From Nepenthes gracilis (taxonomy: Eukaryota; Streptophyta; Magnoliopsida; Caryophyllales; Nepenthaceae), in assembly GCA_033239525.1 (NCBI GenBank), contig BSYO01000020.1, positions 6,015,892 to 6,079,891 of the forward strand: DNA of 64,000 nt. The letters run 5' to 3'. Position numbers and translations under genes: made by a program. Every line of letters begins with the position of its first letter. Positions within the stretch are counted from its first letter, which is position 1. Shown piece by piece: positions 1 through 13,060 of the stretch. The notes beneath the pieces are model-generated. The model had not been told where the DNA came from and did not search any database. It saw only the letters and a list, made by a program, of their open reading frames with translations.

Positions 1-2813
1 GTATAGTGAATCCAAAGATGTCAATTTATAATCGACTTGGAGATGTTTAAGAGCCTAAACATTTTGTTGGCTTGAATCCTATAGGGGATAGGATATGGAT
101 CTTGAGAGTTAAGACGATGTCGCGGTCATGAAATGTTTGGAGGAAGATAAGGCAGTATTGCCCCATGTGAGTTAGGAGGTGAAGTCAACCTTGGGTAGTT
201 GATGTGAAAAGGATCATAGGTCTCAAGAATAAAGAGATATTGCGGATATGTTCCTGGATGCTCTACGGATGAATGTCTTATTTCAGTGTGAATTTTGGGA
301 GCATGTTTTAACTATGGATAGTTCGATAGCATGATTAAGGATTGCCCTTATTCCATGGGTCGGATAGTAAAGAAGTCCAGAACCTGAAATCAGGGCTTCG
401 CGGTGATGGCAAGAAGTATAGAAGTGTCGTCCATCGTGGCGATAGGTAAAGTTCCCAGATCTTGATATTTTGATATATGTGTTATTTTGGGATCCAGAAT
501 CTATGCTTTATTGGGGTTTCCTAAGCTTATTTATTTATCTGAGGATCGTAAGCCTTATACTAGTTGTATAAAAGTTTACGACGTTTTCTGAGGTTTATAG
601 ATATGATTGATTGAACTGATTTAATTGCCTTGTGGCGCTAAGGCCCGATATGACATTGATGGTGTCTTGCTTTGGTGAGTTGCCATGCCAGTAGGAATTG
701 TGGCCATAGGATATGATACTTGCTATCAAGTTATGAAATTTTAAATACGAAGCATAGATGATGGAGTAGCAACAAGATGATGTCATTTTGCCTACAAGTC
801 GCTTAAGGAATATAAGTGCCAGGTCTAGTTCACATATAAGACCACACTTAGACGTTGTTTGTGGTCACTGAGGAGAGTAGACTGTGTAGGTATTTGAAGA
901 TATTTCTTAAAAGAAAAATTAGCCGAATTACCTCTTGATCGTTAAATGGATGGTTGCTATGGAGTTGTGCCAAGGATTGGCACCCAATTTGAGGATTCTG
1001 TATCGAACCAATGAGGCATCGACTAAGTATTTTGCCGTGAGTGCTTCAATGCTTTTGGGATGGCCTCATTGATGAATTTTTAGAATTGAAAGGGTGTATG
1101 AACCCCATTGGAGGATCATAACTTGGATTGAAAAGACGATTAGTCGTGTGCTCAAGTATAAAAGGAATAAGGAGAAGTATATGTTGGGCATATGGTTTCT
1201 CCGATCATAGAAATGTGATTCCTTAGAATTTGGAGCGATGGCTAATATGGGGAAAGATTGATTGATGTTTCGATGGTGTGTAGTTTTCTTGGGTCTAGTT
1301 GAACCCGGAAGAGTAATCCGATAAGTGTTTCTCGAATATTACAGCATCGTGAGGTGTTTGGCTTGGAGATGGCCTGTATTTGTCGAAATGGGTGATGCGA
1401 GAGTTGCCTTCGAGGAATTAAGGATTAGTTGTCGGCTTTATCATTTGAGATTGACCCCTTATGGGTCTAGTAAGCTACAAAGGAATGTGACGTTTTGAGG
1501 AAGCTCTAGGATTGTATTTCTTGTGACTTGTATGAGTGGTTACCCTTGGTTAAGAGGGTGTAAAAGCCTATGATCAGTATTACCCCACCCATAGTTTGGG
1601 GTTGGCTATTGAGGTCCTAACTTTAAAAATCAATAGGTGTCACTTGTGGAAATAGCCATTGTCTGAATGATCCTAAAGGGCTGGGAGGTCGTCTCGCAGG
1701 AAGAGATGGCCATGCGATCGTGCAAACGGGTTAATCGGCTTAAGGATTGGAAGGAGTATTTCGATGTCCTTCAAGGAAGGTGAGCAGTATTGCTAATAAT
1801 TGATGCCAGGAATTTTCAGTTGGAATATGTCTTGATGCTCAATTGGAGGTGTTTTAGGAAGAATCTCAAATGGCTTCTAATATCCAAGCGAAGGAAGTGC
1901 TCTACCTTTTGTTCTAGGATGGAAAACTACCTCCTAAGTATGAGGCCAAGAAACTATAAGATGAGATGCCTTCACCGTTTCGGTTTCGAGGATATTAGGG
2001 CAGCAAGAATTATAGTATTGTTGGGTAATTATGGAATCGGTAGTCTAGGATAACCCATTTATCGTGATTTGGATGATACGCGGGGATAGGATCGAATGCC
2101 TTTCCGGTATACCGACAGGATGATGAGTTAGATAAGTATTTGGGTTCGAAGTTTTGGGTGATTGCTTTGATTGCGTTGCCTAGGTTGATTGTAGTCTAAG
2201 GATTATAGGCTTTACCTAAATGGTATTGATGTCCTTCAGATCTTCCTTAGGTTTATAACTACAAGGTAACCTAGGAGTCTGATCTGAATTAACCTAGGGT
2301 TGCAAGAGGATTCTAAATAGCCTGATAGATCGTTAATCAGAGTTGCGCAGCAGAAACGTGGTGAACCCATATATCTTAAGGCTTAACTTCAGATTCAAAA
2401 TGAATGATCATTTTCGAGGCTTAGCGTAAATTAAAGTAAGAATTATTAGCCCGTTTGAGGTTTTGAACTAAGTTGGAAAGGTAGTCAATAAATTTGGTTT
2501 ACCTTTGAACTTGGTGGATTAGTATGAAATCTTCCACGTATTGTTGATTTTGGAAGTAGGTATGTGGTCAAGTTAGACCGTTGTTGGGAGATTAAGAATT
2601 TGTCTCATAATGAGGTTTTAATCTAAATTTTAGATAGAGTGTATTAAGTGATGAGGATCAATACAATTCGAATGGCTAAAGCTCTCTAGGATAAATCGTT
2701 TAATTGAAGAAGTGACTTGGGAATGTTAGGAAGAAACCGGAAAGATTACCCTGATTGTTAAGTTTTGAAACTTGTTAAATTTCGAGGACGAAATTTTTAT
2801 AAGTGAAGGAGAA
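1..2813 (+). pseudogene. Decayed Tekay/Del-like Ty3/gypsy pol, 3' part (element A)
   Basis: Only the last 450 bases can be aligned by eye. Around 2340-2560 the plus strand reads like the region after the integrase core (a VAQQKRG-like stretch, then FEVLN..VGKVVNKFGLPLNLVD and FHVLLILEVG, matching the family pattern ending in HDVFHVSMLRKY). About 2610-2790 resembles a chromodomain (RMAKALW..NRLIEEVTWE, then the FRGRNF tail). A purine tract (gtgaaggagaa) leads directly into the LTR at 2814. Stops and frameshifts are everywhere, so no protein is made. The stretch 1-2300 has no readable domain; I assign it to the element only because it is continuous with this end. The 5' LTR lies outside the window. 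Confidence 0.6.
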
Positions 2814-3002
2814 TGTAATATCCCAAATATTTTTATCTGATTTAATTAGATTTATTTTTTTTAGGATAATTTAGGTATAATATAAATTAATTAAATATTA
2901 TAAAAATTTTGGAGAATATTTAAAATTGTTGGGCCAGTGCCCAGGGTGCATTCGTTCGGTCATTCGAGTATCGATTTGGGTTTTGAGATTTAATGAAAAA
3001 GA

Positions 3003-3052
<50 letters not shown>

Positions 3053-5309
3053 TATATAATAATAATAATAATAACAATTAAAATGGCGAAGAGCGAGGGA
3101 ATCACGGAACGCGGAAGTACGAAGAGAAAAATAGAAAGCAGAGAGGGAGCTTGGGGTAGAGAGAATGAGGGAGAAGAGAGAGAAGAGGCCAAACGAAGGC
3201 TTTCAGATTCGATTCTAGCTTCGAGCTAGTTGGAAAAATCGTAGAACGGGACGAGACAAGTGCATTCATATCATTTTCTCCCATTTTTTTGATTTTTGTT
3301 CGATCTTCTTCGAGTATTTTTGTCTCGATATCCAACCCATGCATGTATATGTATTACCCATGACCTAAGTATGAAGATATTTCAATTTCGTTGTCCGATT
3401 CATTGTTTTCGCTCTGTTTTGCGTGATCGAAACCCTAACCCATGCGGGCGTAGTATTCACCCATGTCTGAATGATTTTGGCTTCTGATTTTTGGAAATTT
3501 TACATATATTGAGACTAGAATATCATTACTCATATCCTATATATGTTAATTTATCGATTGAATACCCGATTTAGTGGATTTATGTGAATTTTCGTTCTCC
3601 AAAACCCTAGGATTCTCCCAGACATGTTACCCATGAAATATTTGGGGCTTTTACTTAATTTGGGTCTAGAATATGATTACTCATAATTTGGACATGTTAA
3701 TTTATTAATTGGGTAATCGAATTTGAGGTTTTATGTGGAATTTTGCGCGAGAAGGCCCTAACCCGTGCCCGGACCCCGTTTAATGGATTAAACTGAGTTT
3801 GCATAAATTGACTTAGAATTGTACTTATCCATGCCTTGAATTTGATAATGTACCCGTTGGATGCCCAAAATTTTAAGAATTAACCAATATATGTAGCCAA
3901 ACACTATTTATGTGCACTATTCACACAGGTATCGTTCACCCGAGGACATTAAACAATATTTTACATAATTTTCATGTTTAATTGTTAATTAAGTGATATA
4001 TATATTTGTACAAGTTCAATTGCATAATCTGAAAGTTTTGACATATGCAATTGCGAAGAAAATTTGTATCCAAAAGCCTTTCAAGTCAATCCGCTTTTCG
4101 ATGGTAAGAATTCTAAATCTTAGCATGCATATGATATTCGTACATAAGTTAAGTCATGAAAGGATTTAAATCCGAAAGCAAAATGAAAAGTACATTAATA
4201 TTCGGAGGAAAATGTCACAATACGTGATATGAAAAATCTGTTCTCCCAGTGCGAGAACTATGTGAATGAAATATGGTGGATCTTCCCTCATGAGCATAAG
4301 AAATGAAACTAGGACCACAGAGGTATGTTCATAGGGTAGTATTCCCTGACTTATCATTTACATCATAGTAGAAACCCAAGGATTGCCCGACCGTATATCC
4401 CGGGCTGCTTATGGGATCGAGTGATGTCCATGGCACACCTTAGGATACTACTATGGAAGAACGAGGATTACCTCTCAACCGCAGAAGGTTATGGTAGCAT
4501 TTTATTGGCCCTGTATGACCGAGTGATAGGCAGACCGCTATGCCACATGGTGTTTTGCTTATTCTAGACTATTTTATTGGACGTTGAGTACGTCGTTCAG
4601 CCTTAGATCATGAGGAGAATCGTAATCCATCCTCGTTCTCCCGCACCTTTAACTATTAAGGTCTACTGTACCTAGTCCGCAAAGGTGAATAAATATGTTG
4701 AATCTACGTCCTAAAGAAAATAGAATAAAAGAAAGAAGTGAATTGCACCCCTAGCATATCTGACAAGTTCCTTTCATGCATCTCTTTCATATTCTTATAT
4801 CTTTTTTCTATTTAATTTCATTATTATTGATTATCGTCTTATTATAATGTACTTGTTGAGTTGTTAGCTCACCATTACCTTTTCTTCCTTCCAAATGAGC
4901 ACGCTATTATGCCGGATGAGACCGAGTAGGCCGTAGGCACAGGATAGGCAGCCGATACGGATTAGAAAGCTTTTTTGGACTTAGTTTTGTTATTTATTTA
5001 TTTTGGATACTTATGGTCATGTATGTGTGTATGATGGATCTAGTAGCTTCCGCAGGTATTTATGGTTTTATCTGTTTACCAAGCGGCATCTTGTCTCTAC
5101 CGGCATCATACCCGGAGCCGGCGTCATACCCGGAGCCATGACGTCGGTTCCACCCATTGTGTGATTGTGGCTGTTAAGATCCTATGTATATATTACATAT
5201 GTGTGTTGCAGTTATTGTACAGGATTTTATACAAGTTTTGTATTTGGTGGACGTCCGCTTTATAGACAGAATTCTGTCGGATTTTCGGAAGAATTTTCGG
5301 TCTGTCACA
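2814..5309 (+). repeat. 3' LTR of element A (Tekay-like), about 2.5 kb
   Basis: Starts TGTAATATCCC right after the polypurine tract and ends TGTCACA. It is recognisably homologous to 51176-56037 (shared stretches such as gagctagttggaaaa, aaccctaacccatgcg, ttgagactagaat). It holds an AAT microsatellite, a purine-rich leader (about 3120-3190) and then a stretch that can act as the retroelement 5' leader. Short ORFs inside are chance. The 3' flank from 5310 is integrase of element C, so A is inserted into C. The target duplication cannot be tested because the other LTR is outside the window. Confidence 0.75.
3003..3076. repeat. AAT trinucleotide microsatellite
   Basis: About 16 AAT units at 3003-3050, a short interruption (gatatat), then about five more to 3075. 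It lies inside LTR A and is not present at the matching place in the related LTR at 51176. Confidence 0.95.
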
Positions 5310-7543
5310 ATTTTTATTTAGCTTTGACGAACATTATATTCAAGTGGTACTTTAGTTTTATCAGGTCCGTCTCACCTTTGGCGACATTTGGTATGACAAT
5401 AACACAGAAGATAGCTCATCTGCCAAGGAACTCCCCGCATCTTCCAACTAGGTCTTCAGCTTGTGCAATAGGATTCGGTTGGTAACCTCTACTTACTCAT
5501 TCGCCTACAGATAGGCGACGGAGGTGTGGACCAGTTGAATAAACTTGTGCAATATTTGGTAAAATATTTATCGGTGAATTGGGTTCCGTTATCAGTCACA
5601 ACGACCTCGAGAATCCCAAACTTGCAAATGATGCTCTACGGAATGAACTTCGTTGAGTTTTATTCGGTGATTTGAGCTAATGGAGAAACTTTGACCCACT
5701 TCGTGAAGTAGTCAATGATGAGTATAATAAACTTTCTTTGTCTAGACAAGATAGGAAATTGGTCGAGTGTGTCAAGCCCCCATTATATGAACAGCCACGG
5801 GCTTGAAGGGCTTTCAGCTCCATTGGCAGTCCATGGGACATCTTGTGGAGTTGGCAGTTCTCGTACTTATTCATGAAGTTCACGACATCTTTCTTCATCG
5901 TCAAGCCCATAGTGGCCCCAATATATTATCTTGAAGGTAAAGTTCTTTCCTCCAATGTGTGACCCACTGATTTCTAGATGCACCTTGCTCAATGTGTAGT
6001 CGGCTTCTTCCGATATGAAATACTACATGTACGGGATAGAGTACCCTCGACAGTACAACCTCCCGTCCATGATAGTATACTAGCCAGCTGTCTTTTTCAC
6101 GCGCTTGAAGTCCTCTGGGTTTTCTGGTAGGGTGCCATCGATGATATATCTCCAATAGGAAGACATTCAACCTTCATTGTTGGAAACTTATAGCACTTCT
6201 TGCTCAGACTATTCTATATTGGAAGAGGTCGAGACTTCCCGCATGCTCAAATATTGCTCTCGGTTTTCGGTCGCCCTGGCATTCACTAACTAATCAGCCT
6301 TCTGGTTGTCCACCCTCGGGATATACACTGTCTCGATTTTGTCAAACTTCTAGGTTATGCCCCTCCCTCTAGCGAGGTACTTCGCGAACAGAGAGCTCGA
6401 CACCTCAAAGTTTTTGCGGACCTAGTTGACAATTAGCTTCGAGTTGTTATAGACAGTCGAATACCTCACTGAGGATTCCCTTTCCAATCAGAGTCCAGCG
6501 AACAAGGCCTCGTATTCAGCAACATTGTTGGTGGCCAGGAATTCGAGTTTTAACGGGTACCTTATCTCTAACCCGTCGGGGGTTCTCAGGATTACTCTGA
6601 CTCCGCTACCGGCTTGCGTGGGTGACTCGTCTACGTGTGAGGCCTAGGCCAAAGACTCCTCTAGTTGGTGGGCAACTTCTCTAGAACCAAATGTGCCAAA
6701 AATCGGGGCATGGTTTCAAACAATGAAGTCCACCAAGGCCTTCCCCTTAATGGCAAGCCCCGGCTTGAACTCTATGTCAAACTCGTACAATTTAATGGCC
6801 CATTTAACTAGCCATTTGGACATATTAGGTTTCTGTAGGATTCCTTTCAAGGGTTGGTTGGTCAGGATAATGATTTTGTATGCCTGAAAGTAGGGCCACA
6901 GTTTTCTGACTGAATAGACGAGAACCAGTGCGATCTTTTTGACTTGTGTGTAATGGGTTTTGGTGTCTGCCAAAGTCTTACGGACGTACTATACTGGCTG
7001 TTGTACATCCGATTAGTACCAGAACAGGACCAAGCTAAGCGCCACGTCTGAAACCACGAGATGCAGGCGTAGCTCCTCGTCTTCTTCGTGCGATGTCAAG
7101 AGGGGGACTAGCCAGATATCTCTACAGCTCCTGGAAGGCGGCATGGATGTCAGCCATCCATTAAAAGTCGTTCACTTTTGTCCTTCTTAAGGTCTTGAAA
7201 AAGGAGAGGTATTTTTCTACAGATTTTGCTACGAAGCAGGAGAGTGCTGCAAGTCTCCCAGTGAACCTCTAGATGTCCTTCAGAATCCGTGGCTGGCTCA
7301 TTTCCATGATTGCCTTTATCTTCTTGGGGTTTGCCTCAATCATCCGTTGAGAGACGATAAAACTCAAGAATTTCCTAGAAGATACTCCGAAAATACATTT
7401 GGCCTAGTTCAACTTTATCTGGTGAGCACGAAGAACTCTGAAGGCCTCGCCAAAGCCGCGGATATGATTGTCAGTTATTTTACTTTTGACGAGCATGTCG
7501 TCTATGTACACTTCCGTATTCCAAACAATTTGGTTTTTGAACT
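5310..7543 (-). pseudogene. Tat-lineage Ty3/gypsy pol, 3' half (element C): RT end, RNase H, aRNase H, integrase
   Basis: Read on the minus strand from 7543 downwards. The RT catalytic motif EVYIDDMLVKSK is intact at about 7485-7515. RNase H follows at about 6716-7000 (YTQVKKIALVLVYSVRKL, TNQPLKGILQKP, LVKWAIKLYEFDIEF). The extra archaeal-type RNase H typical of Tat elements is at about 6255-6570 (NNVAEYEALFAGL). The integrase zinc-binding region and core run from about 6170 to 5310 (a weak VHTSVAY..ANE.VEVTNR-type stretch near 5510). Frames are broken many times. The RT is cut at 7543 by element B and resumes at 16439; the integrase is cut at 5310 by LTR A. No 3' LTR of C is in the window. 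Confidence 0.8.
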
Positions 7544-9628
7544 TGTGACGGAATTGTCATAATCCTCTAATGACTTCCGTCAATTTACATACTTAACCAA
7601 ATGAAACTAATACGCTATTATTTATAAATATATTAATTTCTATAGAAAATTGAACAGAGTCTCCCCTAAATTTAGACAATAACCATACATATAACCTGAA
7701 TAATAAACCCTATACAGAACATATAAATAGGTAGACTTTAAATTCTATCACAACACATACACAGGATCAAAATCAAAATGCCACTACATCTATTACTTCA
7801 GCACAGTAATCTCAAACTACCATATTAGATCTAATAAGAGAAGTCATCTAAGAATTTATACAAATTCATAATCAGACTTACGGAAGCATAACTATACCAT
7901 AAATAACCTGCGGAAGCATAGTATGCCATAATAATATACAACATTTAACTTGCATCAGTTAATTACATTCACATTACATCAAATACATCCAAAATTTTAA
8001 ATTTTCGAGGTTTAGAAATTTTCCTTTAGCCATTCCCTATCTTTAATCTTTCTCATTAGGTATCAACTTATTGGTTTCATCTGGAAAGGTAGATCAGAAT
8101 AGTAAGGAGTGAGCCAATTACACAGTAAGATACTATAATAATAAGGAGATGTAAATTTTCATATAAAACATTTATATATATAAAGAGATACGTCAAAGGA
8201 ATTAAGAGCCAGATATGTATATGGATAATGTAAAAGGATGAAACGATGCTTGAACATGAATAGGTGGACAAAAATCTTGTCTGTGCCTTTTTTATATTCT
8301 TCTTTAGTTATTTCGTCCACTTATCTGAGTAAAAAAACACGCTGAAAATTATAGAACAGTTTAAAACTTACTCGTCCTTTAGGATCAATTTTTATTATCT
8401 TGAGAGATTAGGGTTAGTAGGCCCTACCAATTAAGGAAGCAAATAATCAAGAATAAATTGTGTTCACTACATACAATCAAAGGCCATGGTTATTTCTTAT
8501 TTACATCCCGAAGATAGGTTGGTCATAGGTTCATCCTTATCTACATCCCGAGTACAGGATGGCCATGAGTTCTTAATTCTTATCTTTCATAGTAACGCTT
8601 CGAGAACGGCGGTCCACATATCACTCTATGGACGGAGTTATCCTCGATTATCACTGTAATATCTTAAGGTATGTTAGAAAATATTACCCGTAGAATAACA
8701 ATCATTGGTCTAATTTCTTACTGATTTTAACTTAGGAAACTCTATTTCCTATTTCTTAGCATTAGTTCTCATTCTTTAGAGAACACTTTAACTTCACATA
8801 ACTTAGTCTTTAGGTAGCCTTAGAGTTCTCAATAATTTTAAACAACATATTTTTTAACAAAATTTCGGATAAAATTATCCGATAAGGTTAAATAATTTAT
8901 AATATAATATTTCCACCCCATAACTCAAAATTTACAAAATCATACATTCCTTTTCGAGCTTAGGCTTAAGAGAAATGCCCGGAATAAAATTCGAACATGA
9001 TATACAAGTTAAACAGTAAAATTGAACCCATCAATCATAATATTCGTACTTAAACATGCAATTTCTTCATAAAATCATGAGAGAACTAGAAAACATACAG
9101 TGTTACATAGTAAATCTTAGAGACAAAGGGTATTAGCGTAATAATACTTGAAATAAGATAGCAAAAAGCAACAAGGAAAGATAGAGCTCAAGATACACTT
9201 ACCTCAGCCTGTTTTACTATTTTCATTACTCTGATGAGGTTAGAAATCGCTTGGAATTCCTTCTCTTCCACCTTTTCTCTCTCCTTTCTCTCCTCTCCTC
9301 CTCTTCGTGCCCTAACTCTCCTCTCTCCCCCCTTTTCCTCATTTAAAACGCGAAACAATAAGTCGGTGGGGTAAAATATCTGACTGGCACTCGAGCGCGC
9401 CTTCCTTGGAAATTGCAACCTAGCTATGCTCGAGCCTCCATCAAGCTCTCATCGGGCACGCCTCGGGCGCAACCGTTCTGTTATTCACGCTCCAAGCGCA
9501 TCGAGCGCAGCCGTCATTCTCCTTCAACTGCAATCCGACCTCCATTTTCTCAAATCCATTCATCCTAAATTTGATTATATTAATTTAATTACTAGAATTT
9601 ACTATGTCTTAGAAACTCGTACCTCACA
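7544..9628 (-). repeat. 3' LTR of element B
   Basis: Plus-strand edges are TGTGACGG and CCTCACA. It pairs with 14313-16438 along its length (for example both carry acatacttaaccaaatgaaacta, split here by a few substitutions elsewhere). On the minus strand it has a purine-rich leader (about 9240-9340) preceded by a GC-rich block with CTCGAG motifs (9388-9510). A polypurine tract lies just outside at 9629-9640 (minus: gtgggagaagaa). Confidence 0.92.
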
Positions 9629-10116
9629 TTCTTCTCCCACTTATAAAATTTTATCCTCGAAATTTAACGAAACTACATACCTCATAGAAATAGATGGGGA
9701 TATTCATTCTGGATCTCCTCTTCACGCTCCCATATTGCTTCTTCAGGTGAATGATTCTTCCATAAAACTTTTACTAGGGGAATGGTCTTTGTGCGTAATA
9801 TCTGATCCATTCGATCCAAAATCCGCATCGGTTCCTCAACCTAAGATAGATCCTCATTAATCAACAAAGGCTCAAACTCAATAACATGTGTGGGATCGTG
9901 GACATATTTATGAAGTATCGACACATAAAATACATCGTGAATATCCACCAAATTGGGTGGCAATGCTAATCTATATGCTACTTTCTCGATTTTCTCCAAA
10001 ATTTCGAAAGGATCAATAAATCGCAGTTTCAATTTTTCTTTCAACCCAAATCTAAATATTTCTTTTGATGGTGATACTTTTAAAATTATATAATCACCCA
10101 CCTTAAATTTTAACAT
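9629..10116 (-). pseudogene. Element B integrase C-terminus and chromodomain-like end
   Basis: Open from 10116 to 9841: MLKFKVGDYIILKVSP, then KLKLRFIDPFEILEKI, VAYRLALPPNLVDIHDVFYVSIL. This is the conserved stretch that follows the integrase core in chromoviruses. The continuation 9840-9640 resembles a degraded chromodomain (ILDRMDQILR-like start) and ends in the purine tract before the LTR. In life this segment would tether integration to chromatin; here it is broken by frameshifts. Confidence 0.75.
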
Positions 10117-11100
10117 TGATCTCCTTTGGTCTACATAGCTTTTTTGCTTGCTCTAAGTTACTTTCAAATTCTGGTGAATCATTCTCTGTTGTCTCTTTGA
10201 TAATTTGGAGACCCAGAAGTGTCCTATCTCCCGTTTTCTTCCAATAAATCGGCGATATACATTTTCCTTCCATATAGGGTTTCAAATTGTGCCATACTAA
10301 TACTTGCCTAGTAATTATTATTATAAGCAAATTTCACTATGGCGAAATGATTATCCCAATTTTCTTTCATATTTAACACTGAAACCCTTAACAAGTCCTA
10401 TAAATCTGAATAACGCACTTGATTGACCGTCTTTTTGGGGGTGATACGCCGTACTAAAATTTAATTCCATCCCCAATTCTCTATGCAAACTTTTTCAAAA
10501 TTTAGAAACAAACCTCGAATCTTGATCAAACACAATCATTGCTGGTACACCAAGGAGTCTAACCATTTATATACAGTTGTGCCAACTTATCACGAGAATA
10601 CGTTGTCTGGATCACCAAGAAATGGGCCGATTTAGTCAGCTGATCAATAATAAACCAAATGGCATCGTGGTCCTTTGGGGTCCTTGGCAGACCCGATACA
10701 AATTCATCACAATATCTTCTTACTTCCAATTTAGAATGGGCATTGGTTGAGACAACCTAAAAGGCTTTCTCCTTTCAGCCTTTAACTGTTAGCAAACAAG
10801 ATATTTCCCACAAAGAGACAATCTCACTTTTCATATTTCTCCACCAAAACGTCTTTTTAAAATTCTGATACATCTTATTAATCCCCGGATGAATTGTATG
10901 CCAGGATTGGTGAGCTTCCTTCATTTTTTGTCCCTTTAACTCCTTATTGTTTGACACACACAAATGGTCCTTAAATCTCAAAACTCCATCAGTACAAACG
11001 TTAAAATCGATTCTAGAGTTTCTACTCAATTCCCCAATAATATTCATAAGAAAAGGATCATTTACTCGATTCTCCTCAATTTCTTTTAATATCTCCGGCT
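10117..11100 (-). pseudogene. Element B integrase (zinc-binding region and core), broken
   Basis: The stretch read from 11047 has the HHCC-type start: KMKEAHQSWHTIHPGINKMYQN..FWWRNMKSEI, with the two histidines visible; the cysteine pair is degraded. The core between about 10780 and 10330 is scattered over several frames with stops. The final helix region near 10250 is readable (YWKKTGDRTLLGLQII). Catalytic DDE residues cannot be read through the frameshifts. Confidence 0.7.
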
Positions 11101-11690
11101 AAATCTGAAGATACGATAGGATCATCTAGTTACCTCGAACATATCGTTGAATATCACACTATTTCAAACAATCCAACATTTCCATCTATTTTATTTACAA
11201 CCTCGCCACAAGGCTTGATCGGTGGCTTAAAGCATAAGTAACCACATTAGCTTTTCCGAGCTGGTATTAAATCTTATAGTTATAGTCCTTCAGAAAATCA
11301 ACCCACCTCCTTTACTTCATATTTAATTCTTTCTACAAAAATAAATATTTTAAACTTTTATGGTCATAATAAATAAGAAATTTCTCACCATAAAGATAAT
11401 GTCTCGAAATCTTCAGTAAAGCACAACTGTAACTAACTCCAGATCATGGGTTGGATAATTCTTTTTATGCACCTTTAATTTTCTGGACCCATAAACAACT
11501 ACTTTTTCGTTCTGCATCAACACACAACCTAAGCCAGTTTTGGAGGCATCACAATAAACCTCAAAACTACCGGATCCCTCAGGGATAATCAACACTAGAG
11601 CAGTCGTTAGGCGATCCTTTAATTCCCAAAAATTTCAATCATATTCTTCAGTCCAATCAAACTTGGCCTCCTTCCTTATCAATTAAGTCA
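11101..11690 (-). pseudogene. Element B RNase H, broken
   Basis: From 11595 to 11413 the frame reads [50 protein letters not shown]. This is the start of Ty3/gypsy RNase H, including the YCDAS catalytic aspartate and the final DLE acidic residue. The rest (11400-11101) is frameshifted. Confidence 0.8.
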
Positions 11691-12605
11691 ATGGCATAGC
11701 AATTCAAGAAAAATTCTCTATAAATCTTCTATAATACCCCACCATGCCGAGAAAACTCCTTACTTCAATTACTGTTGTAGGCCTATTCCAATTAATAACA
11801 ATTTCTACCTTTTTTGGGTCTACAGAGATGCCACTATTTGAAATAACATACCCTAAAAATATCACTTCTTCAGCTGAAACTCACATTTCTTCAATTTAGC
11901 ATGCAATTTCTTCTCATGAAGTACCTAGAGCACAATTTTCAGATGAATCTCATATTCTTCATGACTTTTGAAGTAAATAAAAATATCATCAATAAATACC
12001 ACCACAAATTTATCCAAATATAGTAGGAATACCCGATTCATCAAATCTATAAAAGCGGCAGGAGTATTAGTAAGACCAAACGGCATAACAAGAAATTCAT
12101 AGTGGCTATATCTCGTCCGAAAAGCTATCTTGGCCACATTCTCCTACTTAATTCTTAACTGATGGTATTCCGATCGCAAGTAAATTTTAGAGAACACCCG
12201 GGATCCTTGTAGTTGGTCAAATAAATCATCAATGTGTGGCAATAAATATTAGTTTTTTGTCGTGATATTATTCAGTTCACGATAATCCACACACAACCGC
12301 AAGCACCATTACTTCTTCTTAACAAACAGTACCGGTGTACCCCATTGAGATACACTCGGCCTAATAAAATCTTTATCTAACAGTTCCTGCAACTGTAACT
12401 TTAGCTCCTTCAACTTAGTAGGCGTCATACGATATAGTGCCTTTAAAATCAGGCTAGCACCAGGAATAACCTTGATTTCAAATTCAATCTCCCAATGAGG
12501 AGGTAACTCAGACAACTCCTCTAGAAATACATCTTCAAATTCACATACAACCAAAATATCTTTCGCCGGCATACTATGGCTTCCAATGGTGCTGGCATAC
12601 ACCAA
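11691..12605 (-). pseudogene. Element B reverse transcriptase, broken
   Basis: The N-terminal part from 12605 has FEDVFLEELSELPPHWEIEF and FIRPSVSQWGTPVLFVKKK. The catalytic part at 12137-11925 has [20 protein letters not shown] and the active-site box [10 protein letters not shown]. Between them (about 12310-12140) the frame is lost by stops. Order and motifs are those of Ty3/gypsy RT. Confidence 0.88.
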
Positions 12606-13060
12606 ATAAGCCTAGCATCCACTCCGGATCAAATACTTGGCATGCAATGCTGAAATCAACACGGGCATATCCTTCCTCTTAATGCCTTGGAAGAAAAAAG
12701 ACTCAACTACAATGATAATGAAACACGCCTATTTTAAGAAATAATATATACTGGCATGATAATTAGCTAGTCAGTCCATCCCTAAAATAACGTCAAAATT
12801 ACATATATCCAATAATATCAAATCTATCATCAAATGCAACCTATTCACCTCAACTATACATTCCATATATATAATATCAATAATTACCGATGATCCGTAG
12901 GCGTCGATACAGCCAAGGACTAATCTAGGATTTTTAGAATTGATGTCATATAACACAAATTATGGGAAAACAAAAGAATGTGTAGATCCTGAATCAAATA
13001 AAATATAAGTTGAAACTCCACAAAAAAGAAGAGTACCTTCAACCACATTTGGTGATGCTT
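12606..13060 (-). pseudogene. Element B aspartic protease, broken
   Basis: Readable at 12956-12771, ending in LLDICNFDVILGMD, the conserved end of chromovirus protease (FDVILGMDWL). Just upstream at about 13010 a degraded D-S-G-type active-site region is suggested by the minus-strand sequence coding for LFDSGSTHSF, which matches the usual active-site context. Confidence 0.7.

Noticed and set aside
2920..3192. Minus-strand frame with a long tyrosine run
   Set aside because: The run is only the AAT microsatellite read on the other strand.
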